DNA of 64,000 bases, from the NCBI GenBank assembly GCA_030123605.1, contig CP126123.1:2832001-2896000 (forward strand). Direction: 5' to 3'. Both the position numbers and the translations under genes were made by a program. Shown one piece after another: positions 46,877 through 54,728 of this stretch (within the stretch, counting starts at the first letter, position 1; each line of letters starts with the position of its first letter). The notes below the pieces were generated by a model that saw nothing but the letters and a program-made list of their open reading frames with translations, did not search any database and was not told the DNA's origin. Source of the DNA: Nitrospira sp. GTDB lineage: Bacteria; Nitrospirota; Nitrospiria; Nitrospirales; Nitrospiraceae.

Positions 46877-47060
46877 TTTCCGTGAGAATGTTAAAAAAAC
46901 TTTTCTGGCTGCGGCCTCGATGGAGGCCTTCCCGAACATTCTGGAGCACAAGATACGTGTCTCATGGAGGCTCATCATATCGCATGGGTCGAGGGGATGC
47001 CAGCCCCGAGTTATTCTACGATTCGACCATGATGTCCAACCCGGCATCACCCGGATATAG

Positions 47061-47103
47061 ATTGACAATTACAAATACCGAACATTGACAATACATTGAC
47101 AAT
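47061..47103 (+). promoter_or_regulatory. Three direct copies of ATTGACAAT
   Basis: ATTGACAAT occurs at 47061-47069, 47084-47092 and 47095-47103, the last abutting the GTG of the next gene. Repeats of this kind upstream of an HTH-containing gene suggest an operator or overlapping -35 boxes; no ribosome site is visible. Confidence 0.4.
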
Positions 47104-48127
47104 GTGACACCGTTTTTGCGTAAGCCCCAAGCAAAAAATCCTGGCCTTTCTTTCACGCAGAGCTTCGGTTACAGGGGGAGAGCTCCGCGAACATCTCGGC
47201 CTCAGTCGACAGGCCCTGAGCCTCCATCTGCGAACACTGCTCGACACCCATCAGATCGTCCGATCGGGAACGACCCGGGGCGCTCGCTATAGCCTGGAGG
47301 GAAAGGCCGAGAAACCGGCCACGATCGCCCGGCTGTTCCCCCTCCGCGACTGCGATGAGGATCGCGTGTGGACCCAGCTTGCGGTGCAACTCAATCTTGA
47401 GCGAGTGCTGAGGCCTCACGTGCTGGTCATCGTTCGATATGCCTTTACGAAAATGCTCAACAACGCGATCGATCATTCACGAGCGGAACGTTGTTCCATA
47501 CGAGTCACTGTGACGTCGAGTGTAGTCAATTTTGACATCCGCGATGCCGGTATCGGCCTGTTCCATTCCATCGCGAGCAAGCATGGCCTGCCCGACGAAG
47601 AGACAGCCTTGGTCGAGCTGCTGAAAGGTAAAACCACCACGATGCCGGAGGCACATGCGGGGGAGGGGATCTTTTTTACCTCTCGCATCGGTGATGACTT
47701 CACCGTACGTTCTCATCGCATACAGGTGGAATGGAAGCGCGCCAAGCAGGATGTCTTCGTGTCTCAACAGCGGAACCTCGCCGGAACAACCGTCCACTTC
47801 ACCGTTCACCGCAGCGGCCGTCACAAGCTGGAAGAGGTGTTCCGTGAATTTGCACCGGCGGAATATGACTTTCAGTTCCAGAAAACCAGAGTGTTCGTGA
47901 AGCTCCTCCGGCACGATTACGTCTCTCGGTCAGAGGCGAAACGGTTGCTGACCAATCTGGAAAAGTTCAGAGAAATCAGTCTCGACTTTCGTGACGTACG
48001 CTCCGTGGGACAGGGATTTGCCGATGAAGTGTTTCGCGTATTCGCCAGTCGCCACCCTACCATCATGATCCACCCTGAGCACGCGAGCCCTGCCATCCTC
48101 GCCATGATCAAACACGTCCGCCCTTGA
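47104..48127 (+). pseudogene. HTH + GHKL ATPase + DUF4325 regulator, frameshifted near its start
   Basis: Three parts can be read as one protein of about 340 residues. From GTG 47104 come MTPFLRKPQAK; then, after a run of six A at about 47133-47138, the frame must skip one base to continue KILAFLSRRASVTGGELRE, LGLSRQALSLHLRTLLDT (winged HTH). Next is a GHKL fold (FTKMLNNAIDHS, DIRDAGIGLF, GEGIFFTS) and a STAS-like DUF4325 (FREISLDFRDVRSVGQGFADEVFRVF). The ATPase-DUF4325 part is fully open (from 47366 on). Homopolymer slippage during transcription, a real mutation or a sequencing error would each explain the break. Confidence 0.65.
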
Positions 48128-48158
48128 TTCCTCTCTAACCACCATCGCACTAGCTGTT

Positions 48159-48352
48159 TAGCCCGCATTATTCATGACGGTTCGTCGTGAAATCGCCGAA
48201 TCACGTGGCGAGACCGGCGCGCGGAGCCGGGAGGACCCGAAGCGCACTCGTGCAGTACGTTGAGGATCCGAGAGGCGAGCCCGCCGGTCGAAGGCCCGTC
48301 GTAGCAGTGAATCGGCGATTGCAACAGAAGTGCTCATGAATAATGCGGGCTA
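48159..48352 (+). repeat. MITE-like element, copy 2 (194 bp)
   Basis: TAGCCCGCATTATTCATGA and its perfect inverse TCATGAATAATGCGGGCTA bound a non-coding segment whose core (GAGGATCCGAGAGGCGAG) matches copy 1 at 6174. It is 90 bases shorter. It sits in the gap between two convergent genes. Confidence 0.7.
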
Positions 48353-48368
48353 GGAACTACCGCACAGG

Positions 48369-49322
48369 TCAAGGGGATGCCAGGGGAGGGATGGGGCGCC
48401 GCTCCACCGGATACTTCCGCTCACGCCAGGCGTCGAGGCCGCCTTCCAGCGGGCGAACGCGATCGATGCCCTTTTTCTTCAGCAAGAAAGCCGTCCTGGC
48501 GCTGGACACTTCGTTGGGACAAGTGCAGTACAACACGATATCGCGGTCACGGGGAATCTCCTGATGCCGATGCTCGATCTCCTCCAAGGTGAAATTGATG
48601 GCGCCGGGAATGGTATCCGGATCGAGTTCCAAGGAAAGTGGGTGCCGGACATCCACCACGCTGATCGCCTCGCCCGCATCCAGTCGCTGCTTGAGTTCAT
48701 CCACCGAGATCTTCGACATGCGCAAATACCTCAAGAACTTCTGCCGGTGATACACCTTGTACCCGATGAACCCCGTGAGGCCGGCGACCAACAGCGTGAG
48801 CAGCAGACCACCCGCCTGATCGAACAAGCCGACCAGCTGTTCCAGTTGATTGCTGAAAAAGATTCCGACTCCGACGCTCACACCGGCCCAGAGAAGGGTG
48901 CCGCCCACGTCGTAGAGCGTGAACGTGAGGACGCTCATCCCGACGATCCCGGTCAGGGGAGGGGCCACGGTGCTGAAGCCGGGGATGAACTTGGCGAGCA
49001 GCAGCGCGCGCGGGCCGTTCCGATGAAACAGATTTTGCGTGTCCCTGATGCAGGAATCCGGTTCGAGCGACAGGCGACAGAGAAATCCCAAGACCTTGCC
49101 GCCTTTCAAGCGACCGAGGTAATACCAGGCGAGGTCCGGCGGCAACGACGCCGCTACCGGCACAAGGAGCGCAGTCGCCACCGACATTTTTCCAGCCCCC
49201 ACGAGGGCACCGGCGGCGACGAGGAGGGGAATGGTAGGAATCGGCAGGCCTGCCTGCTCCAGCAAGATGACCCAAAAAAGCACCGAGGCTCCATGGTCCG
49301 TGAGAAATTGAAATGTCTCCAT
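48369..49322 (-). CDS. DedA-family membrane protein fused to a rhodanese domain
   Basis: The 317-residue protein has a DedA/SNARE-associated membrane domain (about 10-200, with FIPGFSTVAPPLTGIVGMS and several hydrophobic segments) followed by a cytoplasmic rhodanese domain (about 212-305) whose active site reads LYCTCPNEVSSART. DedA proteins take part in lipid flipping and membrane homeostasis; the fused rhodanese suggests a link to persulfide chemistry. The catalytic Cys is present. It follows the BT1-type transporter gene by 20 bases. Confidence 0.9.
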   Translation of the reverse strand: METFQFLTDHGASVLFWVILLEQAGLPIPTIPLLVAAGALVGAGKMSVATALLVPVAASLPPDLAWYYLGRLKGGKVLGFLCRLSLEPDSCIRDTQNLFHRNGPRALLLAKFIPGFSTVAPPLTGIVGMSVLTFTLYDVGGTLLWAGVSVGVGIFFSNQLEQLVGLFDQAGGLLLTLLVAGLTGFIGYKVYHRQKFLRYLRMSKISVDELKQRLDAGEAISVVDVRHPLSLELDPDTIPGAINFTLEEIEHRHQEIPRDRDIVLYCTCPNEVSSARTAFLLKKKGIDRVRPLEGGLDAWRERKYPVERRPIPPLASP

Positions 49323-49342
49323 GCGGGTAGTCGTCCCCTGGT

Positions 49343-50965
49343 TCAGGCGCTTCGAAAGCGCGTCAGTCTGGCAAACAGAATCGCGGCGAACGGCAGTGCG
49401 AGGCTGAGGAGCATCTGCAGGATCAGCAAGGTTCCGAGTTGGCTGTAATCCTCGGGTGCCTGCAGCACATTGGTTACCGGATCGCGGACCTCTCGCGTCA
49501 CGACGAACGCCTGATTGAGATACTTCGTCCCGAGTTGGCTGAACGACAAGGCGAGGTTTGTAAAGGACGCCATCACGGCAAAATAGGTGGCCTTCAAATC
49601 AGCCGGCGCGGAGTTGGCGATCCAGGCCAGCATGGGAATCATGGAGATCTGGCCGAGCGGAGACTCCAGCGCCGTGTTCACCAGCGCGATAAAGCGCGCA
49701 TCGACCACTCCGCCGGTCAGTGCAGCGGTCCAGTGGTGGAACCCGTAATACATGCTGACGATGGGAAGCCCCAAGAGAAACGCCGCCAAGGTCAAGAACC
49801 CGACCACGTAGGCGATCGACCGCTCCGCCATGAACCGCCGGAACAAAAACATGCCGACCAGCGTCAACGCGCTGCCGATGAGCGACAGCACCGACAAAAA
49901 TTGCTGATCGAATCTCAACGTATCGATCATCCACCAAGTCGCCCCGTCGCCGGGACCGGGGATGGCACGAAAGGCGAAGATCACGAGCGCGGTACCGAGC
50001 AGCACGTTCCTCGCGTCGTCGGTCAGTTCACCGGTCAATCGCAGGATCAGAAAGCAGACGATCCCCATCGATCCGGCGAAGACGATTTCTTCATTGTAGG
50101 GAAAGTCGCCGAACCCCACCGTCAGCGTAAAGAGCACGAAGGCCAGGCTGCCTCCCAGAATCCACCAATTGGGCTTGGTGGTTTCGTTCGGCCGGTCCAT
50201 CAACGCCGCAACCTGTTCGGCCGACAGACCCTGACTGAGGAGCCGGCGTCTGTCGCGAACCCGGAGGATTGAGGCGGTCATCACGCCAAGGACCGAGACG
50301 GCGGGAATCACCAGCGCCATCAGGTAGACCTGTCGGTAAATCTCGGCGATCTGTGCTTTCGGCAGGTTCTCCACTCCGGTGAACAGGTAGAGGTTGATGA
50401 GCGCCACCAGAATCCCGCCGGTGATGATGGCCACACGCCCCAGCGTCTGCATGGTGGTATGCATGAGTTTGATGTGGGCTGCATCGAAGGGCCGGCCCCG
50501 ATCGTCCACCTGAGGGACCGCCTCGACGGTCATGGCATCGGCCACCGTATCCTGAATCACGTAGCCGATCGGCGCCAACAACACGCTCAAGACATACCAG
50601 ATCTCGGCCGGCATCAGGGCCGTCATCGCCTCGCGATGGCCGATGAGGCCGACCATGATCAGGAGACTGGCGGCGATCACCCCCGCGCCGACATACACCA
50701 GCAGGCTCTTCCAACGCCAGAGCAAATCGACGAGATGGCCGAACGGCATCTTGAGCGCCCAAGGAATGCCGGCCCAGAACCCCAGCGCCGCGAGGAAGGC
50801 TGCGGACAGGCCCAGGTAGTCCTTGACGAAGAACGTGCCCACGATGCCGGTGAGACCGGAAATCCCGGCGGCCATGTAGACCATGAGCGGCGGCAGGTAG
50901 GACAGCCGGAACTCGCGCGCGAGTTCCAGGATATTGCGGTCGATCCACTCGTACAGAACACCCAT
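49343..50965 (-). CDS. BT1/folate-biopterin-transporter-like MFS protein
   Basis: The 540-residue protein has about 12 membrane segments and the family motif DTVADAMTVE (about residue 140), close to the DxxxDxxxxE of BT1 proteins. Loops near 180 (DDRGRPFDAAHIKLMHTT) and 260 are polar. BT1 members move folates, pterins or related compounds; this one's substrate is unknown. The start at ATG 50965 drops a Trp/Arg-rich upstream extension that is not coding. The DedA-rhodanese gene follows. Confidence 0.78.
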   Translation of the reverse strand: MGVLYEWIDRNILELAREFRLSYLPPLMVYMAAGISGLTGIVGTFFVKDYLGLSAAFLAALGFWAGIPWALKMPFGHLVDLLWRWKSLLVYVGAGVIAASLLIMVGLIGHREAMTALMPAEIWYVLSVLLAPIGYVIQDTVADAMTVEAVPQVDDRGRPFDAAHIKLMHTTMQTLGRVAIITGGILVALINLYLFTGVENLPKAQIAEIYRQVYLMALVIPAVSVLGVMTASILRVRDRRRLLSQGLSAEQVAALMDRPNETTKPNWWILGGSLAFVLFTLTVGFGDFPYNEEIVFAGSMGIVCFLILRLTGELTDDARNVLLGTALVIFAFRAIPGPGDGATWWMIDTLRFDQQFLSVLSLIGSALTLVGMFLFRRFMAERSIAYVVGFLTLAAFLLGLPIVSMYYGFHHWTAALTGGVVDARFIALVNTALESPLGQISMIPMLAWIANSAPADLKATYFAVMASFTNLALSFSQLGTKYLNQAFVVTREVRDPVTNVLQAPEDYSQLGTLLILQMLLSLALPFAAILFARLTRFRSA

Positions 50966-51055
50966 GCGTCGGCGGCCCCTTCTCTTTTTCCACCACCAGA
51001 ATTGGGCAAAGTTGTGCCACCCAGGCACAGCGGAACTCGCACATGCCCAGCGGCG

Positions 51056-51083
51056 AAAAAAAGGCCGGGGCGGCACCCCGGCC
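51056..51083 (-). terminator. Rho-independent terminator
   Basis: On the minus strand GGCCGGGG / CCCCGGCC with a five-base loop is followed by seven T. It ends the peroxidase-remnant transcript, whose stop is four bases upstream, and separates it from the BT1-type gene. Confidence 0.85.
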
Positions 51084-51086
51084 CTT

Positions 51087-51290
51087 TCATCGATCGGCGT
51101 CCGACCGTTCCTTCGGGAACTCCGTGGGGACTGTGACCTGCTGCCGACCTTCGCCGTTCAAGGATCACAAGCAGGCTACCACATCCTGCTTCTCCTCTGC
51201 AGTGAGTTCCAGGGGGGCACCGTATTCTCCAAGTGCGGGCGATCTCGCGCAAGGTGGGCGTCTTGAACGCATCGATGTTTTGGGGGACTC
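51087..51290 (-). pseudogene. 3' remnant of a di-haem cytochrome c peroxidase
   Basis: Two short frames still match the end of such enzymes: DAFKTPTLREIAR near 51250-51290 and, in another frame, GAPLELTAEEKQDVVACL, then a stop and SLNGEGRQQVTVPTEFPKE. These align with the tail of the gene at 24747. The middle is deleted and the frame broken, so this is a dead fragment. Confidence 0.7.
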
Positions 51291-51385
51291 ACCGGAAACG
51301 ATCCGGCAGATGGTCACCTCAAGCCTGGGCATCACCGTGAGGCCGTCAAGGCGGTGAAGATTGCCGCGCGCTCGATCCAGCCAGT

Positions 51386-52267
51386 CTAACGGGATATCGT
51401 CGCTGGTTGCCGCCTACGCAGGAGGTCGCGCAGCTGAGCCTGCATCTCTTCCGGCGGAAGATGGATCCGATCGCCGTGGCCCGCCAGGACCCACTCGAAT
51501 CGGTGTGACTGGAGCGTGGCGATCGAACGCAGCAGGGCGCCTTGATCCTGAACCAACTGGCGAGGGGATTCGAGCGTTCGACTCTTCGGGTCCCACCAAA
51601 GATGGTCTCCCGTGAACAACACCCGCTCACGGTAAAGAAGGGCCATGCTGCCGGCCGTGTGACCGGGAACCGGAACGGCGAGAAAATCCCGAGCCAGTGT
51701 GATCGGCTCGTCACCCTCCACAAGCCGCTCCGCATCCGGCATCGCTTCGGCATCGGCACGATGGATGATCCGCATCGCCTGAAAATGCGCCGCATAGCGG
51801 GCCGCATCCGCCACATCGTCTTCGTGCGTCAGGAAGATGTACCGGACCCCGCCCCGTCGTTCGAACGCCTCGACGAGATGTTTCAAAAACCGCGGCGAAT
51901 CCACCAGCCAGTTTCCCTCCGGATGCTCGACGAAGAAGCTGTTGGCGCCGAACGACTGTTCGGCATTGAACCCACAGTACGACACCCCCCCGCAGAGGCG
52001 CAGCGGAAAACTGGCCATGGCCTCTCGGAGCGCGGCTTTATCCGAGGTCTCCGTCCCGATCGAGCCGACCGGACAGGCCAGCAGCGCCTGATAGGCGCGA
52101 TGGCGTTCCCGCGCACTCGTCGGTTGTGCGACGACCGCCGAATATTCACCGACCTCGGAAAAGGTCTCCGGCGCCAATTGCCGGCACGCATCGCAGTTGA
52201 TGCAGGTGGCGTCGACAAAGAAGGCTCCGGTGACGTTCGAGTCCAGGCGCTTGCGGGAATCGGCCAT
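51386..52267 (-). CDS. Ferredoxin-domain / metallo-β-lactamase-fold protein
   Basis: The 293-residue protein starts with a 4Fe-4S ferredoxin motif (ATCINCDACRQLAPETF ... LLACPVGSIGT, four Cys) and continues with an MBL-fold hydrolase domain: FLTHEDDVADAARY (THxDD form of the metal motif), VPGHTAGSM and LAGHGDRI. The pairing points to a redox-linked hydrolase, perhaps of a thioester or peroxide; no closer function can be given. ATG 52267 is used, after which the Fe-S motif begins at residue 20. Confidence 0.85.
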   Translation of the reverse strand: MADSRKRLDSNVTGAFFVDATCINCDACRQLAPETFSEVGEYSAVVAQPTSARERHRAYQALLACPVGSIGTETSDKAALREAMASFPLRLCGGVSYCGFNAEQSFGANSFFVEHPEGNWLVDSPRFLKHLVEAFERRGGVRYIFLTHEDDVADAARYAAHFQAMRIIHRADAEAMPDAERLVEGDEPITLARDFLAVPVPGHTAGSMALLYRERVLFTGDHLWWDPKSRTLESPRQLVQDQGALLRSIATLQSHRFEWVLAGHGDRIHLPPEEMQAQLRDLLRRRQPATISR

Positions 52268-52277
52268 GGGTTCCAAC

Positions 52278-52928
52278 TCACATTGTTGGCGGTTTGGAAG
52301 GATGTCCTGTCTTGGCCCGCTCGGCTGCTCGCCAGAGATACCACGAGGCGGTGCTGCGATAGGGTCTCCATCGCTCACCGAATTGTAACACCTGTTTGGG
52401 AGTCGGCATTGTCCGTCTGCCGTACGCGACCCGAAACCCGTTGCGGACACCGAAATCGTCGACGGGCAGGACGTCAGGACGCCCCAGTTGAAAGATCAGG
52501 AGCATTTCCACCGTCCAACGCCCGACGCCTCGCACCCCAATGAGCCGCTCGATGATCGCCTCATCGTCCAAGGTCGCGATGACACGGCCGGATGGAACAA
52601 TCCCCTCCAGGGTCTTGGTCGCCAGATCCCTGAGCGCGAGGACCTTCGAACCGGAGAATCCCGCCCCTCGAACCGCCTCCACATCTGCAGCGAGCAATTC
52701 TTCCGGACGGGGAAACCGGCGACCCGGGAACAATGCGACGAACCGGCGCAGGATGCTCTCCGCCGCGTTGGCATGGAGCTGCTGGTAGGCCACGGCACGC
52801 GCGAGCGCCTCGAAAGGCGAACGCCCCACGCGTTGCTTGATCTCGCAAGGACCGACTTCGCGGATGAGTTGCCGCATCACGGGATCAACCCGCGACAGGT
52901 GCCCTACGGCCGGAGACGAGGCGCTCAT
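52278..52928 (-). CDS. DNA-3-methyladenine glycosylase II-like protein (AlkA/HhH-GPD)
   Basis: The 216-residue protein has the HhH-GPD core: LARAVAYQQLHANAAESILRRF, the helix-hairpin-helix LIGVRGVGRWTVEMLL and the catalytic Asp in VLPVDDFGVRNGF. It removes alkylated bases during base-excision repair. It lacks the AlkA N-terminal domain, like other short bacterial forms. It overlaps the ridA stop by four bases, so the two are coupled. Confidence 0.9.
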   Translation of the reverse strand: MSASSPAVGHLSRVDPVMRQLIREVGPCEIKQRVGRSPFEALARAVAYQQLHANAAESILRRFVALFPGRRFPRPEELLAADVEAVRGAGFSGSKVLALRDLATKTLEGIVPSGRVIATLDDEAIIERLIGVRGVGRWTVEMLLIFQLGRPDVLPVDDFGVRNGFRVAYGRRTMPTPKQVLQFGERWRPYRSTASWYLWRAAERAKTGHPSKPPTM

Positions 52929-53314
52929 CCCTGCTGAAGAATCGCGTCCGCTTCGATTTCGATCAGCATGTCCGGATCGATCAACCGTTTCACTTCGACC
53001 ATGGTGGTGGCGGGACGGATCGATCCGAAGACCTCACCGTGGGCTCGCCCGACTTCCTGCCACTGATCGATGTCGGCCATGTAAATTCTCGTCCGCACCA
53101 CGTCGGTCATGGAGGCCCCGGCCTGCCGGAGCGCAGTCTCGATCGTCTTGAGCGTCTGGATCGTTTGGGCGTAAGGGTCGCCTTTGCCCACCAGTCCCGA
53201 CGGGGTCATCGCCGTCGTCCCCGATACCTGCACATGCGCACCCACGCGGACCGCCCGCGAATACCCGATCTTTCCTTCCCATGGCCCGCCCGTCGACACA
53301 TTCTGTCGCGACAT
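52925..53314 (-). CDS. RidA/YjgF-family protein
   Basis: The 129-residue protein carries GGPWEGKIGYSRAVRVG, TAMTPSGLVGKGDPYAQT, and the conserved DVVRTRIYMADIDQWQEV and RPATTMVEV (with the Arg that holds substrate carboxylate in RidA). RidA enzymes hydrolyse reactive enamines/imines. ATG 53314 has GAAAGGAG upstream. It lies between the AlkA-like and SDR genes in a run of coupled genes. Confidence 0.93.
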   Translation of the reverse strand: MSRQNVSTGGPWEGKIGYSRAVRVGAHVQVSGTTAMTPSGLVGKGDPYAQTIQTLKTIETALRQAGASMTDVVRTRIYMADIDQWQEVGRAHGEVFGSIRPATTMVEVKRLIDPDMLIEIEADAILQQG

Positions 53315-53333
53315 ACGCGCTCCTTTCACATCA

Positions 53334-54068
53334 TCACATAACGATTCCGCCGCCCACTTGAATTGTTTGTCCGGTGACCCACCGCGCCTCCTCGCTGACC
53401 AGGAACGCGACCACGTCCGCAATCTCGGCCGGTTGCCCGACCCGCTGCATCGGCGACCGCTGCACACCGAGTTGTCGATAGGAATCGGGCAGGGCGCCCG
53501 TATCGGTAATTCCCGGAGCCACGGCGTTCACCGTGATGCCGCGCGGGGCGAGTTCTTGCGCGATCGCCTTCGTCAACTGTTCGAGCGCCCGCTTGCTCGC
53601 CAAATATGCGCTGGCCCCATGAAAGTTCATCTGCGTGCCGGCGGTCGTGATATTGACGATGCGCCCATTGTCCGCCAAGAGCCCGGCCGCCTCCTGCATC
53701 GCAAAGTACGGCCCCTTGGCGTGCAATCCGATCAGCGAGTCGAAGTCGGCTTCGGTGGTATCCAGAAACGGCTTCGACATGAACCTCCCGGCATTATTGA
53801 CCAGGATGTCCAATCGACCGAATCGAGCCACGGTTTCGGTCACCAGACGACGGGCATCCGAGACGCGACTCATATCGGCCTGGATCGCGACCGCGGTTCC
53901 GCCCTTCGCTTGGATCGCGGCAACCACTTCACCGGCCTGCTGCACTCGAGTTCGGTAATGTACCACCACGGAGGCGCCGTCTTGCGCCAGCCTGAGGACA
54001 ATGGCACGTCCGATGCCGCCAGCCGCGCCGGTCACGATCGCCGATTTTCCCGCCAACCCTCCGTTCAT
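53334..54068 (-). CDS. Short-chain dehydrogenase/reductase
   Basis: The 244-residue SDR has TGAAGGIGRAI (cofactor), NNAGRF, the catalytic serine region ITTAGT, YLASK (Tyr-x-x-x-Lys), and a C-terminal QTIQVGGGIVM, as in FabG-like enzymes. Cofactor is probably NADP, given the HYRT in the second strand. Substrate unknown. It overlaps the nitroreductase gene by four bases. Confidence 0.92.
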   Translation of the reverse strand: MNGGLAGKSAIVTGAAGGIGRAIVLRLAQDGASVVVHYRTRVQQAGEVVAAIQAKGGTAVAIQADMSRVSDARRLVTETVARFGRLDILVNNAGRFMSKPFLDTTEADFDSLIGLHAKGPYFAMQEAAGLLADNGRIVNITTAGTQMNFHGASAYLASKRALEQLTKAIAQELAPRGITVNAVAPGITDTGALPDSYRQLGVQRSPMQRVGQPAEIADVVAFLVSEEARWVTGQTIQVGGGIVM

Positions 54069-54685
54069 GTGCCCCCTTCGGGAACCGGAGAGGCGGGAAG
54101 AGGCCCGACCCATTGTCCTTGAGAGACAAACTCCTCGACCGGCTTTCGCTCCCGCGGCGCCATCTCGCGTCGGCGCAGCCGATCGTCCAGGATCGCCGGA
54201 TCTCCGGGATATCCGACCGCGATCATCGCCACCGGGTCATACCCGGCAGGGATCTTCAGAACGGCACGCGCCTTCTCCACATCAAACCCCGCCATCTGAT
54301 GGACGATCAACCCGAGCGCCGTGGCCTGCAGGGTCAAGCTGAACGACGCCATCCCCGTGTCATGCCAGGCATGCCGGTTCGCTGTGCCGTCGTCTTCAAA
54401 ATTCAGGCGCGCGACAGACAATATCAGGATCGGTGCCCGAAAGGCCCACTTCTTGTTGCCTTCCTTGAGACAGTCAAAGAGCCTCGCGTATCCATCTGGA
54501 TCGGCTTTTGTCCCGACGATGAAGTGCCAGGGCTGCTCGTTGTTCGACGAGGGCGCCCATCTGGCCGCTTCGAAGAGACTCTGCAACGTGGCTCGTTCCA
54601 CCGGCCGTTCGGAATAGGCACGAGGACTCCAGCGGCGCCGCAGCAGCTCGTGAATCGGATACTGGGTCTCGGCCGGCTTCTCCAT
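54065..54685 (-). CDS. Nitroreductase-family protein
   Basis: The 206-residue FMN protein shows RRRWSPRAYSERPVER, EAARWAPSSNNEQPW (FMN-binding), WHDTGMASFSLTLQATALGL and GYPGD. Such enzymes reduce nitro-compounds, flavins or quinones. ATG 54685 has GAGGAG upstream. The gene is coupled with the SDR and RidA genes. Confidence 0.92.
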   Translation of the reverse strand: MEKPAETQYPIHELLRRRWSPRAYSERPVERATLQSLFEAARWAPSSNNEQPWHFIVGTKADPDGYARLFDCLKEGNKKWAFRAPILILSVARLNFEDDGTANRHAWHDTGMASFSLTLQATALGLIVHQMAGFDVEKARAVLKIPAGYDPVAMIAVGYPGDPAILDDRLRRREMAPRERKPVEEFVSQGQWVGPLPASPVPEGGT

Positions 54686-54728
54686 CTGCTTCTCCTCATC
54701 GATCCGATATGACCATGGCTGCAGCCAG

